Source of the DNA: Trichobilharzia regenti
Lineage: Eukaryota; Platyhelminthes; Trematoda; Strigeidida; Schistosomatidae
Assembly (NCBI GenBank): GCA_944472135.2
Contig: OX235270.1
Span: 78,253,168-78,317,167, forward strand
Direction of reading: 5' to 3'
Length of the DNA: 64,000 nucleotides
Shown here: piece by piece, positions 49,222 to 59,810 of the stretch
Layout: each line of letters starts with the position of its first letter
How positions within the stretch are numbered: position 1 is the first letter of the stretch
The notes under the pieces: model-generated
What the model saw: the letters and a program-made list of their open reading frames with translations, nothing else
What the model was told of the DNA's origin: nothing
Databases searched by the model: none
Translations under genes and position numbers: made by a program

Positions 49222-50174
49222 ATGTCGAAATCTCACTTTGTACTGAGTTGTTTGATGAATCTTTGTTCAAAGAATTACTTCTCCAATGTTCAAAGAGTGT
49301 AGGTGGTATGAAGATTCAGCCCATCCATCTTGAAATAGAGGGTGATCCTATCTTCCTGAAACGCCGATTAATTCCATATGGATTGCGAGATGCAGTTAAG
49401 AAAGAGTTAGACAAGTTGGTTGAGCAAGGCATACTTATGCCAGTTGAGTCTTCAAATTGGGCTACTCCTATTGTTACGCCACTAAAGGCTGATGGAAAAA
49501 CACCTAGAATTTGTGGTGACTACCGCCTTACACTCAATAGTCGTCTACTACAGCAAAGTTGCACTACTCTAGAAACTGAAGACATTCTCTACAAGCTACA
49601 TGGCTCAAGATACTTTTCCAAAATAGATCTAAAAGATGCCTATTTGCAAATTCCTCTTGATGAGGCGTCTAGTGCATTAACAACCATTAATACTCCATTT
49701 GGATTGTTCAAGTATAAGTTCTTGCCTTTTGGTTTAAAGGTTTCACCCGCAATATTTCAAAATGTAATAAATCAGATGATAGATGGATTAGATGGTGTTG
49801 AGTCATACCAAGACGACATTATAGTTCATGGTCCTAATATCGAATTGCATAATGAACGTCTTTTAAAACTGTTCAGGCGTTTATGTGAGAATAATGTTTT
49901 TGTTAATCCATCTAAATGTCATTTCACTTTGTCGTCTGTATCATGCTTGGGATACACAGTAGACTCCGAAGGTTTCAGACCTGATGCTAGTCGTTTGGCA
50001 CCTCTAATTCAAGCACCGTCACCTAATAATATGTCATCGTTGAGATCATGGATAGGTACTCTTCAGTTTTACTCCAGATTCATTCCCAACTTCACTCAAC
50101 GGTTATCTCCACTTTTTGAGATTGTCTCCAGTAAACAGTTTAAGTGGGAACAACAACATGAGAATATCTTGTGA
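49188..50174 (+). pseudogene. Gypsy pol, copy 2: reverse transcriptase, truncated
   Basis: Same RT as copy 1, including YQDDIIVHG. It ends at a new stop at 50172-50174 (copy 1 CGA, copy 2 TGA) before the RNase H. With the deletion upstream, copy 2 has two private lesions plus the frame change it shares with copy 1, so it cannot make a complete Pol. Confidence 0.87.
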
Positions 50175-50218
50175 AAAACTTTGGAGTTTCTTAATAAACA
50201 AGCCTTCCTAAGACCTTT

Positions 50219-51811
50219 TTGTCGAAAGATAAGTCTGTTCTCACTACAGATGCTTCTCCTATGGGTATAGCTGCAGTACTTGAGCAAAATGGACAACCTG
50301 TTATTTGTATTTCAAGACGTCTAAGTAAGAGTGAACAAGGGTACTCACAAACCCAGAAAGAAGCTCTAGCAGTTGTATGGGCAATAAGACGCTTGCACAA
50401 GTATCTCTTTGGTACTAAGTTTCACATAGTTACTGATCATCAAGCTTTGAAATTCATTTACAATCCAGAAAAATCTTTGAATAAATCATCTGCTGCTATG
50501 GTTCGAAGATGGAGTTTAGAACTAAGTGCATATGATTACACTATTGAACATAGATCGGCAAAGGATATACCTCATGCAGACTTCTTATCTCGTTATTCAT
50601 TATTTGAAAACGCTGCTAATGATACTGATTGCTTATTAGTCCAGCCGTTACCGGTGGATCGAGTTCGACTTATAAATGATACTCGGAAATATTACGGATG
50701 CGTTATAAATGCAACAAAAAGAGGTTGGAATGTTCAGTGTAAGCGAAGATTTCCAGACTTTTATAAGCGAAGAGATGAGATTTCAGTCCATCCTGAAGGA
50801 TTTCTATGTCTGAATGACAGAATTATTATTCCTCTAACATTAAGATCTGCGACTTTGGATGATCTACATTCTGCTCATCTAGGAGCTGATAAGATGAAAT
50901 CATTAGCACGCCTAACATGCTGGTGGCCGGAAATTGATGCTGACATTAACAAAAGATCAAAGAGCTGTTCTAGCTGTTTACATAAAATGTCCTATGGGAA
51001 GTCATCGTGGACACCGTGGCCTGCATCTTGTGAGGTTTGGCAGCGTATTCATGCAGATTACTGTGGTCCATTCTTAAATTCATATTATGCTTTAGTTATT
51101 GTGGATTCTTATTCTAGATGGCCAGAAGTCATCATTACAGATAGTCCTAATGCCAAATTCACTCACAGAGCGTTGAGAAAGATTTTTAGTCGAGAAGGAA
51201 TTCCAGATGTCTTAGTTACTGACAATGGTACTCATTTTACGGAGAAGAACTTCAATGATTGGCTCAAACATATAGGTTGTCGTCATTTGTACACAGCACC
51301 AAGTCATCCTCAGTCAAACGGGTTGGCAGAAAATTTTGTACGAACATTAAAGAGTGCTATAGCATCAATGAGTTCTCAAAATCTTGATGAGCTAGAGAGA
51401 TATGTGGATAACTTCTTACTTCAATATCGCAATGCGGAGCACACAAGTACCCATGAAAGTCCTGCAAAACTATTCAAATCTCGAATTCTCAAAAAGCATC
51501 TGATGTCCACGACTTCTAATGTACATTATTACAGAGGAAATGATTATAGACCTTCTATTGGTATCATACTACAAAGAATGCGAAATCGAGTGGTGAAGAT
51601 ATTAGACATCGAAGATAATTCAGTTCATAACAGACAATTGGATCAAGTGAGAATAAATGAGGTAGGTCGTTCCAATTATTATTGTAATGACTCTGTTACT
51701 AATCCTGATTTTGTAGATAATTCAGAAGTAAGTCTAGATAATACTGATGGATATAATATCACAGAATCAGATAGAAGATGGCAGAGACTGGCAAGCGAAG
51801 CGCGATATTAG
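50219..51811 (+). CDS. Gypsy pol part 2, copy 2: RNase H and integrase
   Basis: Intact 530-codon frame, about 99% identical to 46260-47852. Differences noticed: Q/R after SSAAMV, P/L in IIIP, I/T in LRSA, R/S before HPQSNG, P/S in ASMS and D/N near HYYRGN. All catalytic motifs are kept. Confidence 0.88.
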   Translation: MSKDKSVLTTDASPMGIAAVLEQNGQPVICISRRLSKSEQGYSQTQKEALAVVWAIRRLHKYLFGTKFHIVTDHQALKFIYNPEKSLNKSSAAMVRRWSLELSAYDYTIEHRSAKDIPHADFLSRYSLFENAANDTDCLLVQPLPVDRVRLINDTRKYYGCVINATKRGWNVQCKRRFPDFYKRRDEISVHPEGFLCLNDRIIIPLTLRSATLDDLHSAHLGADKMKSLARLTCWWPEIDADINKRSKSCSSCLHKMSYGKSSWTPWPASCEVWQRIHADYCGPFLNSYYALVIVDSYSRWPEVIITDSPNAKFTHRALRKIFSREGIPDVLVTDNGTHFTEKNFNDWLKHIGCRHLYTAPSHPQSNGLAENFVRTLKSAIASMSSQNLDELERYVDNFLLQYRNAEHTSTHESPAKLFKSRILKKHLMSTTSNVHYYRGNDYRPSIGIILQRMRNRVVKILDIEDNSVHNRQLDQVRINEVGRSNYYCNDSVTNPDFVDNSEVSLDNTDGYNITESDRRWQRLASEARY

Positions 51812-51852
51812 TATAGATACGCAAGGAGATATTCGACGTGTGGCGGATGTGG

Positions 51853-52041
51853 TGATTGACAATCTCTATCTCTGTATTATTTAAATAATTACTGTTGATT
51901 GTTAATATGTTTCTTATATGAATTGCATTAGAATTCCGCTAAATACAAATTCCTGAATTCCGCCCTCTCTCGGTTCTGGTTGGATTCTCGTAATTCGGTC
52001 ATCTCGAAATACTAATACTATGATTACAAATAATCACAACA
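51853..52041 (+). repeat. Gypsy LTR, copy 3
   Basis: Same as 43934-44122 with very few changes (ACTATGATTAC for ACTACGATTAC). It is the 3' LTR of body 2 and is followed directly by a third gag. Confidence 0.9.
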
Positions 52042-52054
52042 AATTGGCGTCGTG

Positions 52055-52664
52055 ATGGAACTAAATAACCTTGGAAAATTTCCTATAAATGGTTCTCCGC
52101 GGGAGATTGCTGATTACCTTGAATGCTTCGATGCGTCGTGGATTTCAAGGAACGTTCGGGATGACAAAGTACCAGCACATTTCATCACTGCTATTGGGCT
52201 AGATGCATATAGCCTAGTGAAGAATCTGGCGTTTCCAGATAAACCTATTTCTCTGTCATATGTCAAGATTCGTGAACTTCTGATAAATCACTTTCATGTT
52301 ACTACATTTGAGACGAGAGAGAGGGCTCAATTCCATAAACTGGTTCGTGCTCCCAAGCAGAGGATAAGAGACTTAATTCTTCAACTCCAAATACAAGCTT
52401 CAAAGTGTAACTTTGGAGATCAGCTGCATACTCAACTACGTGATCGTCTAATTGCTGGAATCAATATTCCTAAGTTAGAGAAAGAGTTAATTCAGATTCC
52501 TTCTTGTACCTTTCAAACTGCTAAAGATTTATGTATTACATATGAAGATGTCAATAGTGAATACTCCTCTCCCACTACGTCAGTATCTGATGTCATGTTG
52601 TCCAAAGTCGAAAATACAAGTGTTCAAGGAAAGCAACCCAAACTGCCGTCTACAGGTAATAGAA
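52055..52664 (+). pseudogene. Gypsy gag, copy 3, truncated at an inversion
   Basis: Matches gag copies 1 and 2 up to ...AGGTAATAGAAT (52664), about 20 codons before the zinc knuckles. There the sequence switches to an inverted LTR, so the reading frame (ends 52708) finishes in foreign residues. Private changes include A/S after SEYS and H/Q and S/P near the end. Confidence 0.85.
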
Positions 52665-52665
52665 T

Positions 52666-52854
52666 TTTTGTAATTAATTGTAATCGTAGTATTAGTATTT
52701 CGAGATGACCGAATTACGAGAATCCAACCAGAACCGAGAGAGGGCGGAATTCAGGAATTTGTATTTAGCGGAATTCTAATGCAATTCATATAAGAAACAT
52801 ATTAACAATCAACAGTAATTATTTAAATAATACAGAGATAGAGATTGTCAATCA
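52666..52854 (-). repeat. Gypsy LTR, inverted copy 4
   Basis: Reverse complement of the LTR: starts (minus strand) with TGATTGACAATC at 52854 and runs to about 52666. Its last 15 bases are diverged (ATTACAATTAATTACAAAAA for ATTACAAATAATCACAACAA). The junction with gag copy 3 is within a few bases of 52664, with AATT-type microhomology. Confidence 0.85.
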
Positions 52855-52895
52855 CCACATCCGCCACACGTCGAATATCTCCTTGCGTATCTATA

Positions 52896-53321
52896 CTAAT
52901 ATCGCGCTTCGCTTGCCAGTCTCTGCCATCTTCTATCTGATTCTGTGATATTATATCCATCAGTATTATCTAGACTTACTTCTGAATTATCTACAAAATC
53001 AGGATTAGTAACAGAGTCATTACAATAATAATTGGAACGACCTACCTCATTTATTCTCACTTGATCCAATTGTCTGTTATGAACTGAATTATCTTCGATG
53101 TCTAATATCTTCACCACTCGATTTCGCATTCTTTGTAGTATGATACCAATAGAAGGTCTATAATCATTTCCTCTGTAATAATGTACATTAGTAGTCGTGG
53201 ACATCAGATGCTTTTTGAGAATTCGAGATTTGAATAGTTTTGCAGGACTTTCATGGGTACTTGTGTGCTCCGCATTGCGATATTGAAGTAAGAAGTTATC
53301 CACATATCTCTCAAGCTCATC
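52896..53321 (-). pseudogene. Gypsy integrase C-terminal end, inverted
   Basis: The minus strand from 53321 gives ERYVDNFLLQYRNAEHTSTH, YRPSIGIILQRMRNRVVKIL and the normal end at 52896, same as 47425-47852. It is cut at 53321 (after codons for DELERYV), where BEL-like sequence begins. The rest of the inverted copy is absent. Confidence 0.88.
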
Positions 53322-53330
53322 AGGTAATTA

Positions 53331-53984
53331 AGAGGATGTGCGTGGAGTATCGTGAGGTCCTGCCATGGTCACTTTGCATTCTGCAAGAGTTATTCGAGCA
53401 AGCGGCGATTGTGTTGCAAGATGTCAAGAGGAGGTCTCTGTCTGGAGGCGCAGGTCGTCAGCGATGTGTGAGATTGTGCTGTGGGTATGCTTGTGGTGTG
53501 TTGGCTTTTCTGTTTGTTTTCCATTTCAGCTCTGTCCGTGTGACCCAGGTTCTCGCAATGGCATCCAAGTCAACGTGTATTGGTCGTGATGGAAAAAAGG
53601 GGTTGGATCCCTTTTTTGCCGGGGAGTGTCAATGCAGTTGAAGATTGAACGATCAATTCTTGGTTGTTTGCTCAAAATTAACTTCCCCAATTTTCGCGGA
53701 GGCATCAATACGACAGTCATCGTCTCATCGGTCGCTGTTCAGAAAGAAGAGTGAAACATCGTCAGAAGTAATACAGAGATTTATTATTGTAATATTTGTT
53801 TTCAGACCTTAGTTCGCTTATTCCTTTTATATGTTGGTGTAACAATAAACAAATCTCAAGCGGCAGATCGGTGTTTTGGTTTTTTCATCCGTTATAACTA
53901 AGCGTTTCGAAAATCTTCAAGGAACAGCGTGGGCCCGAGCGTAGCGAGAGATGGGCATTAACGGTTTATGAGACGTGATTGACA
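53331..53984 (+). repeat. BEL-like element, left LTR
   Basis: About 654 bases, matching 56731-57382 nearly base for base from AAGAGGATG to ACGTGATTGACA. The left border is uncertain by about 10-30 bases: the right copy has AATTGGTAGTGAGTAGAT before AAGAGGATG, while the left has GGTAATT. The ORFs inside are identical in both LTRs, and there is no reason to believe they are coding. Confidence 0.8.
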
Positions 53985-54128
53985 GTTTCTGACGATAGAA
54001 ACAGATCTGGCGGATTCAAACAGTTGGTGAAAGTTTGGATAGTCGCCGTTCATTTTTCCTGGTGCCGGTCAAGTCCTCTTTGAACAAGCAATATCTGGAA
54101 CGTTTTTGGAATTGGGTCAAGTTCAACA

Positions 54129-55994
54129 ATGCCTGGGTCAAAGAAGGGACAGAGTGTCTTGGATGCAAACAGGAAAGTAAGTCATGGTGACTTGTCTGTT
54201 AATTGTAACGATGTGTCTGATGTTAAGTATGACATGGTTGATGTTATTGTTTCGCCGTTCAGGGATAATAGGAACATCAAACTCCCTAAATTTGAGCCAC
54301 GATGTTTTGATGGAAACCCGACTGATTATTCACCATTTGTAAAGGAGTTTGAGATCATGTTGAGTGGTATTTTATTAAATGATGAATTGAAATTGATGTA
54401 TTTGATGAGATATTGCAGTGGAGATGCTGCAAGAGCTATACAGTGCTGTAAGTTTATGAAGCAAAAAGAGGGCTACTACGAGGCTATGAGCATATTGCGT
54501 CAAAGGTTTGGAAGACCTTCGATGATTGCAGGGAAATTATTCGAGGCTGTTAAGGGTAATGGTGGTCAATTACAGGATGACTCCCAGGCACTCACTGAGT
54601 TTTTAGATAATTTGCTAATTTACAAGAATGGAATGATTTCGATGAATCGCACGAGTGACCTCAACTCGAGTTTTATACTAGAAGTAATAGCAAGACGTCT
54701 ACCTACTCGACTGCAAAGGAAGTGGGTGAAGATAAGCTCCCGTATGGAGGATGAGGGTATCGAGCCAAAGTTTGATGATATCCTGAAACTGGTAAAAGAT
54801 AGCGTCAATCAATCTATGAGCAAGTTTTCCAGTCTATTAGATTTCACCCCTAGAATAGAGCAGTCTGAGGGTAAAACGCAGTCATTGATGACGAATAAGC
54901 CTCAGAGAGGTGGATATCGAGAAGGCTCCATGATGTCTAGTAATGCATATAGACCTAGTGAGTGTAACAGGTTTCGTAGTACATCCTCAACTGATAGGTT
55001 ACAAGATGCAAGGCAAACACGGCTTTGTTTTACACGTGTGCAAGAGGTGCATACAGAAGTGAACTGTGAACCGGTGAGCAAGTTCAGGGACAAGCTAAAT
55101 GTAAACTCCAGGTCTGACTCCGAATTGTGTGACGATAACGGTGCGGTGAAGAAGTCTGTAGTTGCAACTGGTAAGCCGTTGTTGAATAAAGTGTCACAGA
55201 AGAGAGTTGCTGCTTCAGAGTGCAGTTCTGACCCTGCAAGTTTACAAGGTATTACTAGTCAGGGTGAAGTTATAAAACCTTTTATCATTTGCGAGGAGGA
55301 ACCAAAATTGTCTACTTCTGTTACTAAAGAGTTTGAAAATGATGAAGTTGACGGTAAAGTGAATATTCGTGATAATGATCATGATACTTCACAGTTGTCT
55401 TTGGTTGATCATTATGAGATGAGGGATATGCCTAATACTGCTAAGTTAAATAAAGGTTCTGTACAACTACAACGTGAAGTAGAATTGAACGCAGATGCAG
55501 TTCCAAAAGGTGTGCATACTTGTGAGACAGTCAGTGTAATTGATCAGCGTGTAGCCCACCTATCATCAGATGATAGTGCTAAACCCGAACTAGTAGTGAA
55601 AGACAGCAGTGGTGGTAATCTCGCAGTTAGACAACTTTCTGAAAGCCAAACAAGAACAGCTTCTGATCCACCGCTAACTTCATCAACTGATATCAATCAG
55701 TCGTCGTTGGTGTTGTCATCCACAATGAGAAGGACGCCCATCAACTCAAGTATCTTGTTCAATGACTATGCTAGTATTGGTGCATTTGAAAAGACGAAAG
55801 ATATTGCTCAGTTTAGAGAGGATAAGCCAAGTGTAAACGAGAGAGTAATTGTTAAATTGACTTGCACGAATAAAGGCATTTCTAGTTTCAAGTTACTATT
55901 TGAATGCTATTATCTTTGGTGTAAATTACTCTGTGCCTACGCTTGGTTGACCAGATACGTCGTGTGTTTGTTGGTCATCTATATTCTACGATAA
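54129..55994 (+). CDS. BEL/Pao-like gag with unusual C-terminal extension
   Basis: ATG at 54129, about 145 bases after the LTR. Residues 50-260 match the BEL/Pao gag capsid region: IKLPKFEPRCFDGNPTDYSP, LKLMYLMRYCSGDAARAIQ, GYYEAMSILRQRFGRPSMIA, ARRLPTRLQRKWVKIS. Around residue 298, RLCFTRVQEVHTEVNC is a degenerate zinc knuckle (C-x2-C-x4-H-x4-C expected; the second Cys is Arg and the conserved Gly is Val). Then about 280 residues rich in Ser, Asp and Lys follow, and the last 35 are strongly hydrophobic (FKLLFECYYLWCKLLCAYAW and LLVIYIL), like a membrane anchor. No protease, RT or integrase follows. 621 residues, uninterrupted. Confidence 0.8.
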   Translation: MPGSKKGQSVLDANRKVSHGDLSVNCNDVSDVKYDMVDVIVSPFRDNRNIKLPKFEPRCFDGNPTDYSPFVKEFEIMLSGILLNDELKLMYLMRYCSGDAARAIQCCKFMKQKEGYYEAMSILRQRFGRPSMIAGKLFEAVKGNGGQLQDDSQALTEFLDNLLIYKNGMISMNRTSDLNSSFILEVIARRLPTRLQRKWVKISSRMEDEGIEPKFDDILKLVKDSVNQSMSKFSSLLDFTPRIEQSEGKTQSLMTNKPQRGGYREGSMMSSNAYRPSECNRFRSTSSTDRLQDARQTRLCFTRVQEVHTEVNCEPVSKFRDKLNVNSRSDSELCDDNGAVKKSVVATGKPLLNKVSQKRVAASECSSDPASLQGITSQGEVIKPFIICEEEPKLSTSVTKEFENDEVDGKVNIRDNDHDTSQLSLVDHYEMRDMPNTAKLNKGSVQLQREVELNADAVPKGVHTCETVSVIDQRVAHLSSDDSAKPELVVKDSSGGNLAVRQLSESQTRTASDPPLTSSTDINQSSLVLSSTMRRTPINSSILFNDYASIGAFEKTKDIAQFREDKPSVNERVIVKLTCTNKGISSFKLLFECYYLWCKLLCAYAWLTRYVVCLLVIYILR

Positions 55995-56730
55995 AATGAT
56001 ATGAGCGTGTTACCGTTCAGATTTGAGGATATAGCTGATAGAAGGAAGTTAGCAAATGAACTCTGCGACGATTTTCCAACCTAGAGCGTCAACCTGAGAA
56101 GGGTTGTAGGCATACTGCTGTAAGTCCTACAGTTCTTCAAGGGTAGTTTGTCATGCCGGAATCCACTTTTTTGATGTGTTGATTGTACATATGTTTGTGT
56201 TAAATAGTTGTGTGAGTTCCAATTATCGCAATTGTTGGTTAATCTTGTTTGTGTCCGTACATTTCACAAATTACAATCGTCAACCTGAGAAGCGTTGTAG
56301 GCGTACTGGTGTAAGTCCTGCAATTCTTCAAAGGAATTCCACCAAGACATGATCGGCGAGGTTGTTTGTACTATTTGTATATACGTGTAGTGTGTCATAG
56401 CAATTGGTGTATTTTGGATTCATTGTGTTTACTTGTTGTTATTGCGTAATTTTTTTTAAATTTTCGTCGTGATTACTTCTGAAGTTGTTTCGAGTCTTCT
56501 ACATCCATGAATGAATTGATTGATGTTAAGGACAGCAGATGGGTCGTATACGCCGGGGAGGCTAGGCTATTGCCGAGAATGAAATGCACAAGGAGATAAC
56601 TGTTAGCTGTGGTCCCACACGCCGGGGAGAAAGAGTGTAAACGACTGAGGCTCGCATACGTCACCGTTACTAGAACTGAGGCAGAATGAGTGACAAGCGA
56701 TTTCAGTGGTAATTGGTAGTGAGTAGATAA
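55995..56730 (+). other. BEL-like element noncoding tail with a direct duplication
   Basis: No ORF of note. A block of about 60 bases at 56088-56150 (CGTCAACCTGAGAAGGGTTG, TAGGCATACTGCTGTAAGTC) is repeated at 56278-56340 (CGTCAACCTGAGAAGCGTTG, TAGGCGTACTGGTGTAAGTC). ACGCCGGGGAG also occurs twice (56550, 56619). The pol region of a normal BEL element would lie here and is missing. Confidence 0.6.
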
Positions 56731-57382
56731 GAGGATGAGCGTAGAGTATCGTGAGGTGCTGCCATGGTCACTTTGCATTCTGCAACAGTCATTCTAGCAA
56801 ATGGCGATTGTGTTGCAAGATGTCAAGAGGAGGTCTCTGTCTGGAGGCGCAGGTCGTCAGCGATGTGTGAGATTGTGCTGTGGGTATGCTTGTGGTGTGT
56901 TGGCTTTTCTGTTTGTTTTCCATTTCAGCTCTGTCCGTGTGACCCAGGTTCTCGCAATGGCATCCAAGTCAACGTGTATTGGTCGTGATGGAAAAAAGGG
57001 TTGGATCCCTTTTTTGCCGGGGAGTGTCAATGCAGTTGAAGATTGAACGATCAATTCTTGGTTGTTTGCTCAAAATTAACTTCCCCAATTTTCGCGGAGG
57101 CATCAATACGACAGTCATCGTCTCATCGGTCGCTGTTCAGAAAGAAGAGTGAAACATCGTCAGAAGTAATACAGAGATTTATTATTGTAATATTTGTTTT
57201 CAGACCTTAGTTCGCTTATTCCTTTTATATGTTGGTGTAACAATAAACAAATCTCAAGCGGCAGATCGGTGTTTTGGTTTTTTCGTCCGTTATAACTAAG
57301 CGTTTCGAAAATCTTCAAGGAACAGCGTGGGCCCGAGCGTAGCGAGAGCTGGGCATTAACGGTTTATGAGACGTGATTGACA
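56731..57382 (+). repeat. BEL-like element, right LTR
   Basis: Near-identical to 53331-53984, ending ...ACGTGATTGACA at 57382. RTE family A sequence follows at once, whereas the left LTR is preceded by Gypsy integrase. Confidence 0.85.
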
Positions 57383-58650
57383 CAAGTCTCCCTGTGATAA
57401 TCACAGGGGAATTAGCTCGACTAATGTGGTATCTAAAGTTCTATACTCAATAATAATGCCTAGACTAAGCGGTGCTCGCGAGGAACAAACACGAGAGGAC
57501 CACGCAGGCATCAGACCAGGAAGACGATGTATCCATCATACCTTCAGCTTTCTACAGATTCTGAAACGAAGACATACACTCATCGGAGTCCAACAATCGT
57601 CATATTTATTGACGTGAAATTGGCACTCGATTCTATCGACCGAGAGGTACTATAGTGATGTCTATTTGTGAAGGGAATGATGAAGAAATACATCGCACTG
57701 ATGGAGGCACTCTACTCGAACTGATGCAGTCACCTAAGTCAGATACTACGGAGGGCTGTCATCTGGAGTGGTGACAAGCAGTGGTTTGATAAGCAACTCG
57801 AATATTTGGCATGTGATTCACTCTTGCTCTCAGAGGTCAGATGATGCTACAGGACTGGATAAAACTGACTACTTTTAGCTAAGATGCAGAGAGTGAAGTG
57901 TTAATGTGTGAGTTGGTTGCTGACGAGACCTCTGCACGTTTGGAATACACCAACTTACGCCATCTCTGGCGTAGACACGAGATCCGACTGGTTATCGACC
58001 AAAGGATTTGAGTACTGCTCAACAGTTCTCGCTCTCTCCTTCTTTGTGACCGTGAGAAATCGCCATTGAAAGAAGAAAGCATGAAAAGACTAGCTTTCTT
58101 TGATCACTGGTGCTTGCGCTCTATCTCTCGTGTTAAGTAGTACCATAGGGTGAGTAACACCGAAGTTAAGTGTCGATTGAGTGTTCAGTGAGGTGGAGAG
58201 TCAATCAACGAGGTTGTGAATTTACATCGGTTGTGATGGTAAGGACGTGTGTTACACATGCATCACTAGCCATCGCCTCCCTTTAATGAGCAATGTTAGC
58301 TGACATAGGATGGAAAAGAGCTAGACAGTGGTGGTCAAACCAAAATATAGCGTCAGTCAGTGAAATCCATAACAGTTAATTTCAGTCACGAATGGAGGTC
58401 TAAACTGTCTGGTTAGGGCCCCAGGATGACAACAACCAATGACTGGAGACAATTGGTGATATGGCTCAAAGTCGTTCTCAATGGCTGGTGGAGATGCATT
58501 CACTCCTTGTGATTTTTCATATCTTGTATATGACTATTCTTTTGGGCTAACAATTCTGTTTATCACTTCCTTTTGAACATCTCTCCTCTTGTTCTGTGTG
58601 GTTCCTCAGACTGCTGTACATCTGTGCAAATTTCAATATTGAAACTATCA
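57383..58650 (+). mobile_element. RTE family A copy, decayed
   Basis: 57390-57617 reads the RT N-terminal region (NREDHAGIRPGRRCIHH-type block, with TREDHAGIRPGRRCIHHTFS). 57620-58510 follows the family through the C-terminal domain (CTTTGATCACTGGTGCTTGC, GACAATTGGTGATATGGCTC, AGATGCATTCACTCC) and 58510-58650 is the 3' end. The YADD segment is deleted between about 57790 and 57830. Many stops. The 5' end is cut by the BEL LTR. Confidence 0.75.
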
Positions 58651-59460
58651 TTCAGCACTGGAGATATAGGAAATCTTATGAAACAGCAGCCGTAACAAGC
58701 AACATTACATAAGATCGAAGTATTTTTAGCATAACCCTCAGTCGCGAAATTTTATTGATGACTTGAAGTCGTGGCGTTGCATAAATAGCTTTTGGTACGC
58801 GTGACTGTACTATTATTCACTCAAATATATTTAAAATTTGAACGAAAACAAACTGGTAGAGCAAACGCTGAAAGGCATTCATAATTTGATTTTATTCACC
58901 AAATGAACTTGAAGATCAAACTGCTGCATATTGAACCGCGCTACATTGTTTTATTTTTGGCTGATAAACAATCCATCTAGCGAAACCTTCGGGTACAAAG
59001 CAGAAAGCGATACAAAATGCCGTTATATCGCGACACCTTTCTGTAGCACATTAAGTGTGCTTCAATGTTTCTGCAGTCTGCCCTAGATATATCAACCAGC
59101 TGATGTGTTCAAAACTGTCTATGTACGAAATCCAATTTCTTCTCTGAATACAACGATTTTTCGACATCTGAAGCCAATTAAATTTAAAAGACCTGCATCT
59201 ACAAATAGCGGAAAATGCATTTACAGTGCTTATACACTACAAGCGATTCACACATCATTCAAGTCATTTGATGCCGATAACTAATTAATTGGTTTCTGCA
59301 TACACAATATCTTTGTAGGGGACTAATATTAGAGTTCACTAACATTCCAAGTATAAAAGTAATAATCCAAGTCAGTGGAGTGTTAAATCACAATATATTA
59401 CCAAAAATACAGTGACGAGTTATAGCAACAAAAAGGATTACTTGGTTATAAAGTGTAAGT
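58651..59460. other. no recognisable gene
   Basis: AT-rich, short ORFs only. The far end of the Gypsy 3' LTR may lie at the right side of this stretch. Confidence 0.4.
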
Positions 59461-59793
59461 CCTCGGCTACAAATTAATTATATAATCCACAGGCACGTTA
59501 ACTGTTTGGACTGCGTCTGCTGTAGCTGCTGTGTTCCGGTTGTAGAAATGTCTTCGGATGAAAGTAGTAGGCTCCTACAATAAATCCAAAGTTACAACAC
59601 GGTGTGAGTGGAGCAAGTAAGTAGAGGTGACCAGGGAGAAGACGAAGTCTCCAACAGCAGAGTGTATTTTTCAATCGTACACGGAAATTATGTATATTTC
59701 AACAAGAAGCGATTTAAACAAAAATTATGTACAATATCTCGAATTTATACAAGTACCTAAAAAGTGTACAATCACATTGTTACGTACTCAACA
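59461..59793 (-). repeat. 3' LTR of the right-edge Gypsy element (far end uncertain)
   Basis: On the minus strand the LTR starts at 59793 with TGTTGAGTACGTAACAATG directly after a polypurine tract. A TATA-like TTGTATAAATTC lies about 45 bases in (59735-59750). The partner LTR is outside the window, so the left limit is only a guess. Confidence 0.5.
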
Positions 59794-59810
59794 CGGCTCC
59801 CCCCTAGAGG
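59794..59810 (-). promoter_or_regulatory. polypurine tract of the right-edge Gypsy element
   Basis: Minus strand CCTCTAGGGGGGAGCCG directly before TGTTGAG. The G-run of six and its position just 5' of the LTR fit the primer site for plus-strand DNA synthesis. Confidence 0.7.

Noticed and set aside
53365..53641. ORFs inside the BEL LTRs (repeated at 56764-57046), giving the same 74-81 residue peptides
   Set aside because: They lie fully inside the LTR and are open in two overlapping frames. Their identity simply reflects LTR identity; no family was recognised.
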